A stretch of 59,353 nucleotides of DNA from Bacteroidota bacterium. GTDB taxonomy: Bacteria > Bacteroidota > Bacteroidia > AKYH767-A > OLB10. The notes beneath the pieces were generated by a model, which saw only the letters and a list, made by a program, of their open reading frames with translations, was not told the DNA's origin and did no database searches. The translations under genes were made by a program, and so were the position numbers. Shown here in pieces: positions 17,385-26,458 of this stretch (positions are counted from its first letter, which is position 1; every line of letters begins with the position of its first letter). The stretch lies in contig CANFIN010000006.1 of NCBI GenBank assembly GCA_947447155.1, positions 1 through 59,353 on the forward strand. Direction: 5' to 3'.

Positions 17385-18517
17385 TGAAGAAGGTTGTATT
17401 AATCACCAATATTCCTAACCCATACCGTGTACCGTTGTTTAACGAGCTGTCGAAGCAATTAAAAAATGAAAACACTCGTTTAAAAATAATTTTTGCCAAT
17501 AAAACCTATAAAAGAAGACTCTTTCGAATTAACGAAAATGATTTTAATTTTGACTATTGTTATTTAAATAATGAAGCCATAACAGTTGGTAATAATAGTG
17601 AAAACTCCTACTTTACTTATAAAGGACTTTTTCAGCAATTGAAAAATGAAAAGCCTGACGTTATTATTGTTTCTGGATTTTCGAGTGCAACAATAAAAGT
17701 ATTTTTATATTCATTGATAAAGAGAACTCCCTATATCATATGGAATGGCTCTATAGCTAAAAAAGGAAGAAAAGATAGCTTGATAAGAACATTGCAAAGA
17801 AGACTATTAACAAGTTTTGCAACCGCCTTTGTTGCTTATGGAAGTAAAGCAAAGGAATATTTAATAAAATTAGGAGCCAGTGAGAATCAAGTTTTTATTT
17901 CTACTAATACAGTTGATACTTCATATTTTGAAATAGCCACCAATGAATGTCGGCTAAGTATAGATGATGATGGTCTAAATCATTTTCTATATCTTGGATA
18001 TTTGGTTCCCAGAAAAAATGTTGGATTATTAATAGACATTGCCAACAATTTACAAAAGAAGCGCAATGATTTTTGTATTGATGTAATTGGAGAAGGAGAA
18101 AGTCGTGAACAATTGGAATTAAAAGTTAAAAATCTCGGTCTATCTCAATTTGTAAAATTTCATGGATTCAAACAAAAACATGAGCTTCCACCCTATTTTG
18201 CGCAAACGAAAGCCTTATTATTCCAAACAGATTTTGACATTTGGGGGTTAGTATTAAACGAAGCTATGGCTGCAGGGGTTCCTTGTCTTTCCTCCGTAAA
18301 TGCAGGGGCTAGTAGTGATTTAATCCAAAATGGTTATAACGGATTTATAGTTGACTATGAAAACAAGTCTGATATTATTGAAAAAATCAATTTTATTATT
18401 GAAAACCCAGAAAAAGCAATTGAAATGGGAAAACGCGCATCAGAATTTGTAAATACAAATGCTAATATAAATGTATGTGCGAAAGGGTTTGTAAATGCTA
18501 TTAGATCTATTGAGTAA
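17384..18517 (+). CDS. Glycosyltransferase family 4 protein
   Basis: The preferred start is the ATG overlapping the asnB stop (TAATG), giving MKKVVLITNIPNPYRVPLFNEL, the usual N-terminus of this GT4 group. An ATG 9 bp upstream (17375) is also open. The donor-binding half shows HFLYLGYLVPRKNVGLLIDIA, IDVIGEGESREQLE, VKFHGFKQKHELPPYFAQTKALLF and WGLVLNEAMAAGVPCL, an E-rich region typical of retaining GT-B enzymes. The protein has 377 residues, and sugar specificity is unknown. An 89-bp gap follows, the largest inside the operon, with a short inverted repeat (18578-18594). Confidence 0.88.
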   Translation: MKKVVLITNIPNPYRVPLFNELSKQLKNENTRLKIIFANKTYKRRLFRINENDFNFDYCYLNNEAITVGNNSENSYFTYKGLFQQLKNEKPDVIIVSGFSSATIKVFLYSLIKRTPYIIWNGSIAKKGRKDSLIRTLQRRLLTSFATAFVAYGSKAKEYLIKLGASENQVFISTNTVDTSYFEIATNECRLSIDDDGLNHFLYLGYLVPRKNVGLLIDIANNLQKKRNDFCIDVIGEGESREQLELKVKNLGLSQFVKFHGFKQKHELPPYFAQTKALLFQTDFDIWGLVLNEAMAAGVPCLSSVNAGASSDLIQNGYNGFIVDYENKSDIIEKINFIIENPEKAIEMGKRASEFVNTNANINVCAKGFVNAIRSIE

Positions 18518-18577
18518 AATAGGTAAACAATCATTAATTTTAGGTCCTCAAAAGACATCCCTTCAATACAGCTTAAA

Positions 18578-18594
18578 TTGACAGGGACTGTCAA
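18578..18594. other. Small perfect inverted repeat inside the polysaccharide operon
   Basis: TTGACAG / CTGTCAA with a 3-nt loop lies in the 89-bp gap between a glycosyltransferase and the Wzy-like gene. No T-run follows, so it does not look like a terminator. It may be an operator half-pair or an RNA processing hairpin. Confidence 0.3.
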
Positions 18595-18606
18595 CTTAGT
18601 TTAATT

Positions 18607-19869
18607 ATGAATTTCAAAACCTGGCTTAATTGGTATCGGTCATTGCAAATATCTCGCAAGTGGTTTGTGATACTTATTATTATTCGCCCATTAATCGATA
18701 ACTTCTACGAATTAAAAGAAACATCTGTATTTGCCAGTCCTCTTTATATTGTGGGTATTCTTACCCCAATTTTAGTTTTATTTAGCTTTACCTCGAAAAA
18801 CTTTTCAAACGAAAATAAGGCGGTACACGATGTCTTAATTAAAGTATTTGCATTCTTCTTGTTTGGTAATTGCATCTATTTCTATGTTACACAATTTTCA
18901 ATTACAGCCTTAGGCGATGTAGTAAAATATACTACACCTATTCTCTTATATTTTTATGCGCGTTCTTTTATTCGTTCAAAACAGGACCTCGATGGCATTT
19001 TATTCACATGTTTAATTGCCTGTGTTTTCCCATTGGGAATGTTACTATATGAATCATTTATCAATCCAATTGCTATTGAGTACATCAGCACTGGGAGAGG
19101 CGGTGGTTCTCGAATTCGAGGAGCCTACGCTGACATTATGAATTATGCTGTTTACATCGAACTGTTTTTTATTATTATCAGTTACTGGTTTTTAAGCAAT
19201 TTGTATAGTAAGTCCAAAATAAAAATAAATGCAATTCACGTTGCAACTGCATTAGCATTTGTGGTTTTTGCATTATCAAGAATTAAACATGTATCCACAT
19301 GGACTGTCACATTGGTTGTATTCTTATTGCTGATGATTCACAACTTAAGAAATGTAAGAGGTCTTATTTTCGTAGTGGTATTATTGACTATTATTTCATC
19401 ATTCTTTGCGCAAAGCATTTATGATTCTCAAATAGAGCCTCTAATTGGAAAAGAATTAAAAGTTATTGATGGGGAAAGTGAAACCAACCATGCTTTCAAT
19501 GGCCGAATGAGTCGATGGGAACGCTATTTCGAAATATGGGAGCAAATGCCCATGACCAACCACTTTATTGGTATCACTACAGCTAACTTCCCAGAAACAG
19601 ATAATATGATTGGTGCAGGAATGCATTCGGATTACGTTCGACTGTTATTCTTAACTGGTTTCGTTGGCGTAGGAGCATATGTACTTTTCATATTAGCCGT
19701 AGCTAGCAGATACACACAATTACGAATGCCTGAAAAATTCCTTTTAACCGCCACAGTTTCAGCATTGCTACTATGGTCGGTAAGTACCATCCCAACCTTA
19801 TATGCCCCACTAATTTATTTTACATACCCCGTATTTGCCTACGCTTTGCTTCCAAAAAAACTTCAATAA
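18607..19869 (+). CDS. O-antigen/polysaccharide polymerase or ligase-like membrane protein (Wzy/WaaL type)
   Basis: A 420-residue polytopic protein with about 10 hydrophobic segments and one large hydrophilic loop (about residues 275-340, including HAFNGRMSRWERYFEIWEQM). That loop matches the periplasmic-loop position of O-antigen polymerase/ligase proteins. The R/W-rich GRMSRWERYFE motif followed by a GxG-H motif (GAGMHSDYVRLL) is typical. As the only such protein in an operon with a flippase and co-polymerase, it is most likely the Wzy polymerase joining repeat units in the periplasm. Sequence alone does not exclude a ligase. Confidence 0.8.
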   Translation: MNFKTWLNWYRSLQISRKWFVILIIIRPLIDNFYELKETSVFASPLYIVGILTPILVLFSFTSKNFSNENKAVHDVLIKVFAFFLFGNCIYFYVTQFSITALGDVVKYTTPILLYFYARSFIRSKQDLDGILFTCLIACVFPLGMLLYESFINPIAIEYISTGRGGGSRIRGAYADIMNYAVYIELFFIIISYWFLSNLYSKSKIKINAIHVATALAFVVFALSRIKHVSTWTVTLVVFLLLMIHNLRNVRGLIFVVVLLTIISSFFAQSIYDSQIEPLIGKELKVIDGESETNHAFNGRMSRWERYFEIWEQMPMTNHFIGITTANFPETDNMIGAGMHSDYVRLLFLTGFVGVGAYVLFILAVASRYTQLRMPEKFLLTATVSALLLWSVSTIPTLYAPLIYFTYPVFAYALLPKKLQ

Positions 19870-19871
19870 TT

Positions 19872-20972
19872 ATGGGTGGCATTAAAAAGACTATCTTGCT
19901 TTTAGGTAAACTTCCTCCTCCCTACATGGGGCCATCTATCGCCACAGAATTATTATTAAAGTCGAAATTGTCTAGCAATTTTAACTTGCTTCATATAGAC
20001 ACCAAGGTAAATACTGATTTAAAAAATATTGGCAAATTGTCTTTTGATAAAATCAAAAAGAATTTTTCAATTTATAAAAACCTTATTACCGTAAATCGAA
20101 AAGACAAACCACAACTGGCTATTATTCCATTTAGTCAGACAACAATCGGTTTTATTAAAGACTCGATTTATATTCACATTTGCCTGCTGCTTAAAACGAA
20201 AGTGCTTTTACATTTAAGAGGTAGTGAATTTAAAATATGGATGAACCGTTCAAATCGTTTAACGCGCTGGTATGTTAAATCAACTTTAAACAAGTGTGAA
20301 GGTGTTATAGTGCTCGGCAATAACTTGAAATATTTATTTGAAGGATATTTACCTGAAAATAAAATATTCGTTTGTCCAAATGGAGGTACCTATCAAATAC
20401 CAGCGAAAAATAAATCAAACGAAAAAATAAAAATTTTATACCTAGGAAATCTGCAACCATCAAAAGGCATAGAAGATGTAATTGATGCTGCAAAATTATT
20501 ACATGATAAAAGCATTAAGTGTACATTTGATATTATTGGAGGATGGAGAAATGAAGAAGTAAAAAACAAATGTTTAAATATTGTCAGAGAGAACGAACTC
20601 GATATTAATTTTTATTCCCAGGAAGAAAGTAATAGAAAGTTTGACTTAATGGCTCAATCAGATATATTCTTATTTCCACCTCGTGCACCAGAGGGACATC
20701 CATGGGTTATTATTGAAGCTATGGCATCATCATTACCTGTAATAAGTACAGATCAGGGAGCTATTATTGAATCAGTAATAGATGGGCAGAATGGATTTAT
20801 TATAAAAACGAAGTCGCCACAAGAAATAGCTAATAAAGTAGAAATTTTGGTGAACGACGAAAATTTAAGAAATTCGATGAGTATTAAATCGCGAGAACTA
20901 TATGAAGCAAAATTTACGGAGGAAAAAATGGTTCAACGATTAACGGATATAATCAATCAAATAACAGCTTAG
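19872..20972 (+). CDS. Glycosyltransferase family 4 protein
   Basis: The start ATG at 19872 lies 2 bp after the Wzy-like stop. The frame is open further upstream, but that part overlaps the preceding gene and does not resemble a glycosyltransferase N-terminus. From MGGIKKTILLLGKLPPPYMGPS the protein runs 366 residues. Donor-domain signatures are KILYLGNLQPSKGIEDVIDAAKLL, FDIIGGWRNEEV, SDIFLFPPRAPEGHPWVIIEAMASSLPVI (the EGHPWVIIEA acidic region) and GFIIKTKSPQEIA. It is a retaining GT-B enzyme adding a sugar to the repeat unit, identity unknown. Confidence 0.9.
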   Translation: MGGIKKTILLLGKLPPPYMGPSIATELLLKSKLSSNFNLLHIDTKVNTDLKNIGKLSFDKIKKNFSIYKNLITVNRKDKPQLAIIPFSQTTIGFIKDSIYIHICLLLKTKVLLHLRGSEFKIWMNRSNRLTRWYVKSTLNKCEGVIVLGNNLKYLFEGYLPENKIFVCPNGGTYQIPAKNKSNEKIKILYLGNLQPSKGIEDVIDAAKLLHDKSIKCTFDIIGGWRNEEVKNKCLNIVRENELDINFYSQEESNRKFDLMAQSDIFLFPPRAPEGHPWVIIEAMASSLPVISTDQGAIIESVIDGQNGFIIKTKSPQEIANKVEILVNDENLRNSMSIKSRELYEAKFTEEKMVQRLTDIINQITA

Positions 20973-20974
20973 CA

Positions 20975-23101
20975 ATGGAACAACTTACACAAAATTTAAA
21001 AGATGGAGCTATGCAAATTATGCAGGTCCCATTCCCTGCGCTTAATGCAGGTCAGGTACTTGTTCGTAATCATTATTCATTAATAAGTGCAGGTACTGAA
21101 GGGAAAACTGTTAAGGATGCAAGATTAGGTTATATAGGAAAAGCACGAGCACGAAAAGAAGAAGTAAAAAAAGTTATTCAAACGGCGAAGACCATCGGGA
21201 TTTTTGAAACCTATAAAATGGTCATGAACAAATTGGATGCGCCCAGTGCATTAGGTTATAGTTGTGCCGGAGAAATTATTGCAGTTGCCGATGATGTTAA
21301 AGAGTTTAAAATTGGGGATAAAGTAGCTTGCGGTGGAGCAGGTGCTGTGCACGCAGAAGTAGTAGCTATTTCAGTCAACTTGTGTGTGAAATTAGATGAT
21401 AATGCAGATTTAAAGTCAGCATGCTTTACTACAGTTGGCGCGATAGCTATGCAAGGAATTCGTCAAGCTGATTTACGCTTAGCAGAAAACTGTGTTGTAA
21501 TTGGATTAGGCTTAATTGGTCAAATCACTGTTTCGCTGCTAAAAGCATCAGGAGTAAATGTGATTGCAATTGATATTGATTCTAATCAGGTTTCTAAAGC
21601 ACATATTATGGGAGCAGACTTATCATTATCCAGAAATGATGAATTACTTTCCAATAAAATAAATGAATTTACAAATGGATATGGTGCAGATGCGATAATA
21701 ATAACTGCGAGTACTAGCTCTAATGATCCTATTGAATTAGCAGGAGAACTGTGCAGAAAGAAAGGCAAAGTAATTATTGTTGGAGCTGTACCAACAGGCT
21801 TTTCAAGGAAAAATTATTACATCAAAGAGCTAGAACTTAAGATGTCTTGTTCGTATGGCCCAGGCCGTTATGATACTGAATTTGAAGAACAAGGCATTGA
21901 TTATCCTTATGCATACGTAAGGTGGACAGAAACTCGTAACATGCAAGCCTTTGCTAAATTATTACAAGAACAAAAAATTCCAATTGATAAAACCATTACG
22001 CATGAATATGCTTTTCAAAATGCAAAAGCTGCGTATGATTTAATTTTAGAAAAAAGTGAGCCCTTTACTGGTATTGTATTGAAATACGATGTAGAAAAGA
22101 AAATCGAATCGAAAGTTGTACTAAATAAAACTATAAAAGCAAGCAAAGTTAATATTGGACTAATTGGTGCTGGCTCCTTTGCACAAAACATCCTGCTACC
22201 AAGAATTGCGGCTACAGAAAGTTCCTTTATTGGATTAACCACAGGCAAATCAAATAACGCTATCAATATTTCACAGAAATACAATTTCAATTATTGTACA
22301 AATGAAGTAAATGATTTGTTTAATGATAAATCTATAAATACAATATTTATTACCACTAGACATGATAGTCATTTTGAATATGTAAAGAAAGGAATTGAAA
22401 ACGGTAAAAATGTATTTGTCGAAAAACCACTTTGTTTAAATGAAGAAGAATTAAATATTATCAAGAAGGATGTAGCCAAGCACAATGGAAACATCATGGT
22501 CGGATTCAACAGAAGATTTGCTCCGTTGTTACAAACGATAAAATCGAAAACCAGCAGTGATAGTCCTATATCCATTCATTACAGAATAAATGCAGGAGCG
22601 TTAGCAGCAAATCATTGGACGCAAAATCCAAAAATTGGCGGGGGCCGAATAATTGGAGAGGTTTGTCATTTTATTGACTTATGTGCTTACATAGCTGGAA
22701 GTAGAATCAAATATGTATCAGGTTTTAGTATGCTAACGGCAGGCCATACCGAAGATACGGTTACCATTAACCTCATTATGGAAAATGGAAGCATTGCAAA
22801 CATTTGCTATTACGCGAACGGCTCAAAAGAACTAGCTAAAGAAAGAATTGAGGTTTACAATGGCGGCAGCACTTATATTCTCGATGATTTTAAATCGCTA
22901 AACATGTTTGGCAAAAACAATAATAAAGTTGAGCAGAAACAGGATAAAGGACATCAGCAAGAAATATTTGAATTTATTAATTCAATAAAAGAGGGGATTA
23001 CAAATCCAATCGCGTTTGATGAAATTTACAATTCGATGCTGGCAACTTTTAAAGCAATTACATCTATTCGCAGCAATGGACAATCAATAAAGGTTGAATA
23101 G
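20975..23101 (+). CDS. Bi-domain oxidoreductase: MDR alcohol dehydrogenase-like + Gfo/Idh/MocA-like
   Basis: A 708-residue fusion. Residues about 1-365 form a medium-chain (zinc alcohol dehydrogenase-like) domain with NHYSLISAGTEG, GDKVACGGAGAVHAE and the Rossmann motif VVIGLGLIGQITVSLL (about 175-190). Residues about 385-700 form a Gfo/Idh/MocA domain with NIGLIGAGSFAQNILLP, NVFVEKPLCLNEEEL (the EKP motif) and GGGRIIGEVCHFIDLCAY. Such fusions recur in capsule and EPS clusters, usually beside an alpha/alpha-barrel protein, and are thought to oxidise or epimerise a nucleotide or lipid-linked sugar. Here the next gene is alpha/alpha-like too. The first domain's catalytic zinc ligands are not obvious. 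Confidence 0.85.
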   Translation: MEQLTQNLKDGAMQIMQVPFPALNAGQVLVRNHYSLISAGTEGKTVKDARLGYIGKARARKEEVKKVIQTAKTIGIFETYKMVMNKLDAPSALGYSCAGEIIAVADDVKEFKIGDKVACGGAGAVHAEVVAISVNLCVKLDDNADLKSACFTTVGAIAMQGIRQADLRLAENCVVIGLGLIGQITVSLLKASGVNVIAIDIDSNQVSKAHIMGADLSLSRNDELLSNKINEFTNGYGADAIIITASTSSNDPIELAGELCRKKGKVIIVGAVPTGFSRKNYYIKELELKMSCSYGPGRYDTEFEEQGIDYPYAYVRWTETRNMQAFAKLLQEQKIPIDKTITHEYAFQNAKAAYDLILEKSEPFTGIVLKYDVEKKIESKVVLNKTIKASKVNIGLIGAGSFAQNILLPRIAATESSFIGLTTGKSNNAINISQKYNFNYCTNEVNDLFNDKSINTIFITTRHDSHFEYVKKGIENGKNVFVEKPLCLNEEELNIIKKDVAKHNGNIMVGFNRRFAPLLQTIKSKTSSDSPISIHYRINAGALAANHWTQNPKIGGGRIIGEVCHFIDLCAYIAGSRIKYVSGFSMLTAGHTEDTVTINLIMENGSIANICYYANGSKELAKERIEVYNGGSTYILDDFKSLNMFGKNNNKVEQKQDKGHQQEIFEFINSIKEGITNPIAFDEIYNSMLATFKAITSIRSNGQSIKVE

Positions 23102-23105
23102 AACT

Positions 23106-24269
23106 ATGTCGCTCATTGAAGATTCTTTACTCAAGCTACAACTATACATCGAAAAGGAGTCGTACAAAGGCTATGACCCTTACGATACATTAATGTCGAT
23201 TATACCTTTTGTAAGAATCAACAAGTGGTTTGCAATCATCGCTACTCAAGTCCAAAAGCGAAATCCTATTAACATCCGTCCGTTATTAGGAATAAAAAAA
23301 GATTATAATCCGAAAGGACTCGGTTTAATGCTACATGCATATTCAATATTGCAACAAAAACAGCCATCAAGAGATTATTCAAAACAAATTGAGTTACTCA
23401 TTCATTTATTAAAAGAACTAAGCACCAAAGGATTTAGTGGTTATTGCTGGGGATACAATTTTGGATGGTGTAGTCCTGAAAAGTATTTGAAGCCCTACTC
23501 GCCTACTTCAGTTGCGACAGCATTTATCATTAAAGGATTTTATGAGGCTTATAAAGTAAAACCTACAGAAGAAATCAAATCCATTATTCTCTCTGCCTCT
23601 GATTTTGTTTTAAGTGATTTAGCATTCACAGAAGATGAATTGGGTATTTGCTATAGTTATTCTACGGAGAAAAAAGATATCTGCTATAACGCTTCCTTAT
23701 TAGCTGGAGAAATTCTAGCGATTAATTACGCAATTACAAAGAATGAATCCATCAAAAAAAAGTGTCATCAAATAGTAACTTATGTTGTGAACAAACAACA
23801 TAATGATGGACATTGGGCTTATAGTAAAAATTATTCTAACGGTAACGAACGCACGCAAACCGATTTTCATCAAGGATTTGTATTGGAGTCAATTTCAAAT
23901 ATTGTTAATCACTGCCAAATAATTGATGACGAAATTGAACAAGCGTTAAACAAAGGATGCAACTTTTACATCATTGAACAATTTGAAACGAGTGGACGAT
24001 CTTTGTTTAGAATTCCTAAGAAATACCCAACAGACATACACTATCAAGCACAAGGAATTATTACTTTATGTAGATTAAAGCACAATTCATCTGAGTTACA
24101 TTCATTTGCTAAATCAATTGCCGAATGGACAATAGACAATATGCAATCGAATAAAGGATTTTTTTATTACCGGGTATACAAATGGTTTACAGATAAAACA
24201 TCATATATCCGTTGGGGACAAGCATGGATGTTTTTAGCATTAGCAGAATTAATTGAAGAAGAGAAATGA
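23106..24269 (+). CDS. Alpha/alpha-barrel-like protein of polysaccharide clusters, function unknown
   Basis: The ATG at 23106 is chosen, 4 bp after the preceding stop. A TTG at 23094 is open but overlaps that gene. The protein has 387 residues. It has repeated helical hairpins and aromatic-rich motifs: SGYCWGYNFGWCSP (about residues 110-123), QHNDGHWAYSKNY (about 230-242) and YIRWGQAWMFLALAEL near the C-terminus. The pattern resembles alpha/alpha-toroid folds of polysaccharide lyases, N-acylglucosamine 2-epimerases and prenyltransferase repeats. No catalytic residue set can be named. The position after the bi-domain oxidoreductase suggests joint action on a uronic acid or other modified sugar. 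Confidence 0.55.
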   Translation: MSLIEDSLLKLQLYIEKESYKGYDPYDTLMSIIPFVRINKWFAIIATQVQKRNPINIRPLLGIKKDYNPKGLGLMLHAYSILQQKQPSRDYSKQIELLIHLLKELSTKGFSGYCWGYNFGWCSPEKYLKPYSPTSVATAFIIKGFYEAYKVKPTEEIKSIILSASDFVLSDLAFTEDELGICYSYSTEKKDICYNASLLAGEILAINYAITKNESIKKKCHQIVTYVVNKQHNDGHWAYSKNYSNGNERTQTDFHQGFVLESISNIVNHCQIIDDEIEQALNKGCNFYIIEQFETSGRSLFRIPKKYPTDIHYQAQGIITLCRLKHNSSELHSFAKSIAEWTIDNMQSNKGFFYYRVYKWFTDKTSYIRWGQAWMFLALAELIEEEK

Positions 24270-25315
24270 AAAGAATAATTATATACATGGGGCATCCTGC
24301 TCACTTTCACTTATTCAAGAATACTATTATCTTGTTGAAGGAAGCAGGGCATGATTTAAAAATTCTGATTAAGAAAAAGGATATTCTTGAAGACTTATTG
24401 AAAAATCAAGGATGGGATTATACAAACATTCATTCGAAAGAAAGAGGAGATTCGAAATTTAAAATTGCATTGGCTTTATTAAAAAGGGAATTAGCTTTAC
24501 TTAAAATAGTTTTAAAGTACAAGCCTCATTTGATGGCCGGCACCTCAGCTGAAATTACACATATAGGTAAGATTACCGGAATACCATCAATTGTTGTTAA
24601 TGAAGACGACGCTGATGTTGTGCCGTTATTTGCAAAGATTGCATACCCTCTTGCAACAACTATACTTGCTCCTAACTGTTGCGATTGTGGTAAATGGAAT
24701 TATAAAAAAACCGGTTACGAAAGTTATCATGAATTAGCCTATTTACACCCCAACCATTTTAAAGCGGATGAAGCAATCGTTAAGCAATACATTTCGGAAA
24801 AAAATTTTATCATACTACGATTTGCAAAATTAAATGCACATCATGATGTAGGAAGAAAGGGAATAGATGATGCGCTTGCTTTAAAGCTGATCGAATTAAT
24901 TTCTCCGTATGGAAGGGTTTATATTACGAGTGAAAGAGAACTTTCCAAAGAACTAGAGCCTTATCGAATAAGCATAAACCCATTGCATATTCATCACGCC
25001 ATGGCCTTTGCTAAAATGTACATTGGTGATAGTCAAACGATGGCTGCTGAAGCAGCAGTTTTAGGAACACCTTCAATACGCTTTAACGATTTTGTTGGAG
25101 AGATTAGCTATCTCGAAGAACTCGAACATAAATACCAATTAACTTTTGGAATTCGATCGCACGATAAAGAAAAACTTTTTGAAAAAACAAAAGAGCTGAT
25201 TGAACAAAACAACTTGAGGGATACTTTTAAATCAAGAAAGGAAACTATGTTAAAAGAAAAAACAGACCTTTCACTATTAATGAAAGATCTGTTTCTCAAG
25301 TATTGTAACGCTTAG
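24266..25315 (+). CDS. DUF354 family GT-B-like protein
   Basis: A 349-residue protein starting MKRIIIYMGHPAHFHLFKN, which matches the DUF354 family (GT-B fold, related to UDP-GlcNAc 2-epimerases and MurG-like transferases). Other family traits are KPHLMAGTSAEITHIGKITGIPSIVVNEDD (about residues 88-117) and YIGDSQTMAAEAAVLGTPSIRFND (about 251-274). Its reaction is not established, and a glycosyltransferase or epimerase role is likely. It overlaps the previous gene by 4 bp and closes the polysaccharide operon. Its last 4 bp overlap the convergent cysteine desulfurase. Its coding end also holds a terminator hairpin reading the other way (25251-25294). Confidence 0.8.
   Translation: MKRIIIYMGHPAHFHLFKNTIILLKEAGHDLKILIKKKDILEDLLKNQGWDYTNIHSKERGDSKFKIALALLKRELALLKIVLKYKPHLMAGTSAEITHIGKITGIPSIVVNEDDADVVPLFAKIAYPLATTILAPNCCDCGKWNYKKTGYESYHELAYLHPNHFKADEAIVKQYISEKNFIILRFAKLNAHHDVGRKGIDDALALKLIELISPYGRVYITSERELSKELEPYRISINPLHIHHAMAFAKMYIGDSQTMAAEAAVLGTPSIRFNDFVGEISYLEELEHKYQLTFGIRSHDKEKLFEKTKELIEQNNLRDTFKSRKETMLKEKTDLSLLMKDLFLKYCNA
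25251..25294 (-). terminator. Intrinsic terminator for the minus-strand operon, embedded in the DUF354 coding end
   Basis: AAACAGA-c-CTTTCA (25260-25273) pairs with TGAAAG-a-TCTGTTT (25281-25294) around a 7-nt loop: 14 positions with one mismatch. Read on the minus strand, the stem is followed by a U-rich tract TTTTTTCTTTT. It therefore looks like a terminator for cysteine desulfurase transcripts, lying wholly inside the opposite gene. The plus-strand side has no U-run. Confidence 0.7.
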
Positions 25316-26445
25316 GCATTAACCAAAAAGAGTTCCTTTAATTTCTCAACGGTATAATCAATTTCCTCTTTTGTTGTAAAGCGACAAAACGAAAATCGAA
25401 TAGATGGTCGAGACATATCAGCGTTAATTCCGCGTAACACATGCGAGCCAACATTACTTCCAGATGAACATGCACTTCCTGCTGAACAAGCTATACCTGC
25501 AATGTCTAAATTAAACAACAACATTTCGGCACTGTCAATTTTTGGGAAAGAAACATTTAAAACGGTGTACAAACTGTTTTCTGAAATATCACCATTAAAC
25601 ATTACACCTTCAATTTCATTTTTTAATCGATCAGCCATATAGTTTTTCAAACCTTTTACATGCGTCATATCTACTTCCATATCAGCGTAAGCAATTTCCA
25701 AAGCTTTTGCTAATCCAACTATCCCATAAACATTTTCTGTTCCTCCACGCATATTTCGCTCTTGAGCACCACCTGTAATAAAAGGTTTTATTTTCACTCG
25801 ATTATTAATATATAAAAATCCAATGCCTTTTGGACCATGGAATTTATGCGCAGCGCATGCAATGAAATCGATTGGCAACGTTGATAAATCATGAGCGAAA
25901 TGCCCCAATGTCTGCACTGTATCAGAGTGGAAAATTGCATCATATTTTCTACACAACTCACCTACTTGCTGTATTGGAAGCAATGTTCCTATTTCATTAT
26001 TGGCATGCATCAACGAAACAAAACTACGGTCGTTGTTCTTTAGCAATTCTTCTAAATGATTTAAATCGACATGTCCTTGTGCATCTACATTAACAAGACT
26101 CAACTTAATTTCGCCTTTATGCGCCAGCTCTTCTAATGTATGCAAAACAGCATGATGCTCTAAAGCAGATGTGATGGCATGCTTTAAACCTAAATCAAAC
26201 ATCCCACAACGAATAGCCATATTATCTGCTTCGGTACCACCAGAGGTAAAAAATATTTCTGCTGGTGATGTTTTTAAAAGGGATGCTACTTTTTTACGTG
26301 ACGATTCAACCAGCGAACGAACTTCACGACCGAATGCATGAATTGAGGAAGGATTTCCAAATTGATTTTTTAATACTGGAATCATTGCTTCTACTACATC
26401 GGGATGAATAGCAGTTGTTGCGGCATTATCGAGATAGACTTTCAT
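25312..26445 (-). CDS. Cysteine desulfurase (NifS/IscS family)
   Basis: A 377-residue PLP enzyme starting MKVYLDNAATTAIHPDVVEAM. It has FTSGGTEADNMAI (about residues 66-78), the PLP-lysine motif CAAHKFHGPKGIGFLYI (about 197-213) and the active-site cysteine loop SAGSACSSGSNVGSHVL near residue 325. It takes sulfur from cysteine for Fe-S cluster or tRNA thiolation pathways. The C-terminal loop layout is that of the IscS/NifS group rather than SufS. It is last of a minus-strand run with the phosphohexomutase (13-bp gap) and ribBA. Its stop codon overlaps that of the convergent DUF354 gene. Confidence 0.93.
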   Translation of the reverse strand: MKVYLDNAATTAIHPDVVEAMIPVLKNQFGNPSSIHAFGREVRSLVESSRKKVASLLKTSPAEIFFTSGGTEADNMAIRCGMFDLGLKHAITSALEHHAVLHTLEELAHKGEIKLSLVNVDAQGHVDLNHLEELLKNNDRSFVSLMHANNEIGTLLPIQQVGELCRKYDAIFHSDTVQTLGHFAHDLSTLPIDFIACAAHKFHGPKGIGFLYINNRVKIKPFITGGAQERNMRGGTENVYGIVGLAKALEIAYADMEVDMTHVKGLKNYMADRLKNEIEGVMFNGDISENSLYTVLNVSFPKIDSAEMLLFNLDIAGIACSAGSACSSGSNVGSHVLRGINADMSRPSIRFSFCRFTTKEEIDYTVEKLKELFLVNA

Positions 26446-26458
26446 GAATTTCGATTAA

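Noticed and set aside
18578-18594. Inverted repeat as a terminator splitting the polysaccharide operon
   Set aside because: Only 7 bp of stem and no following T-run.
19773-19871. N-terminal extension of the glycosyltransferase starting upstream of 19872
   Set aside because: The extension overlaps the polymerase gene in another frame and does not resemble a glycosyltransferase start. ATG at 19872 fits the family.
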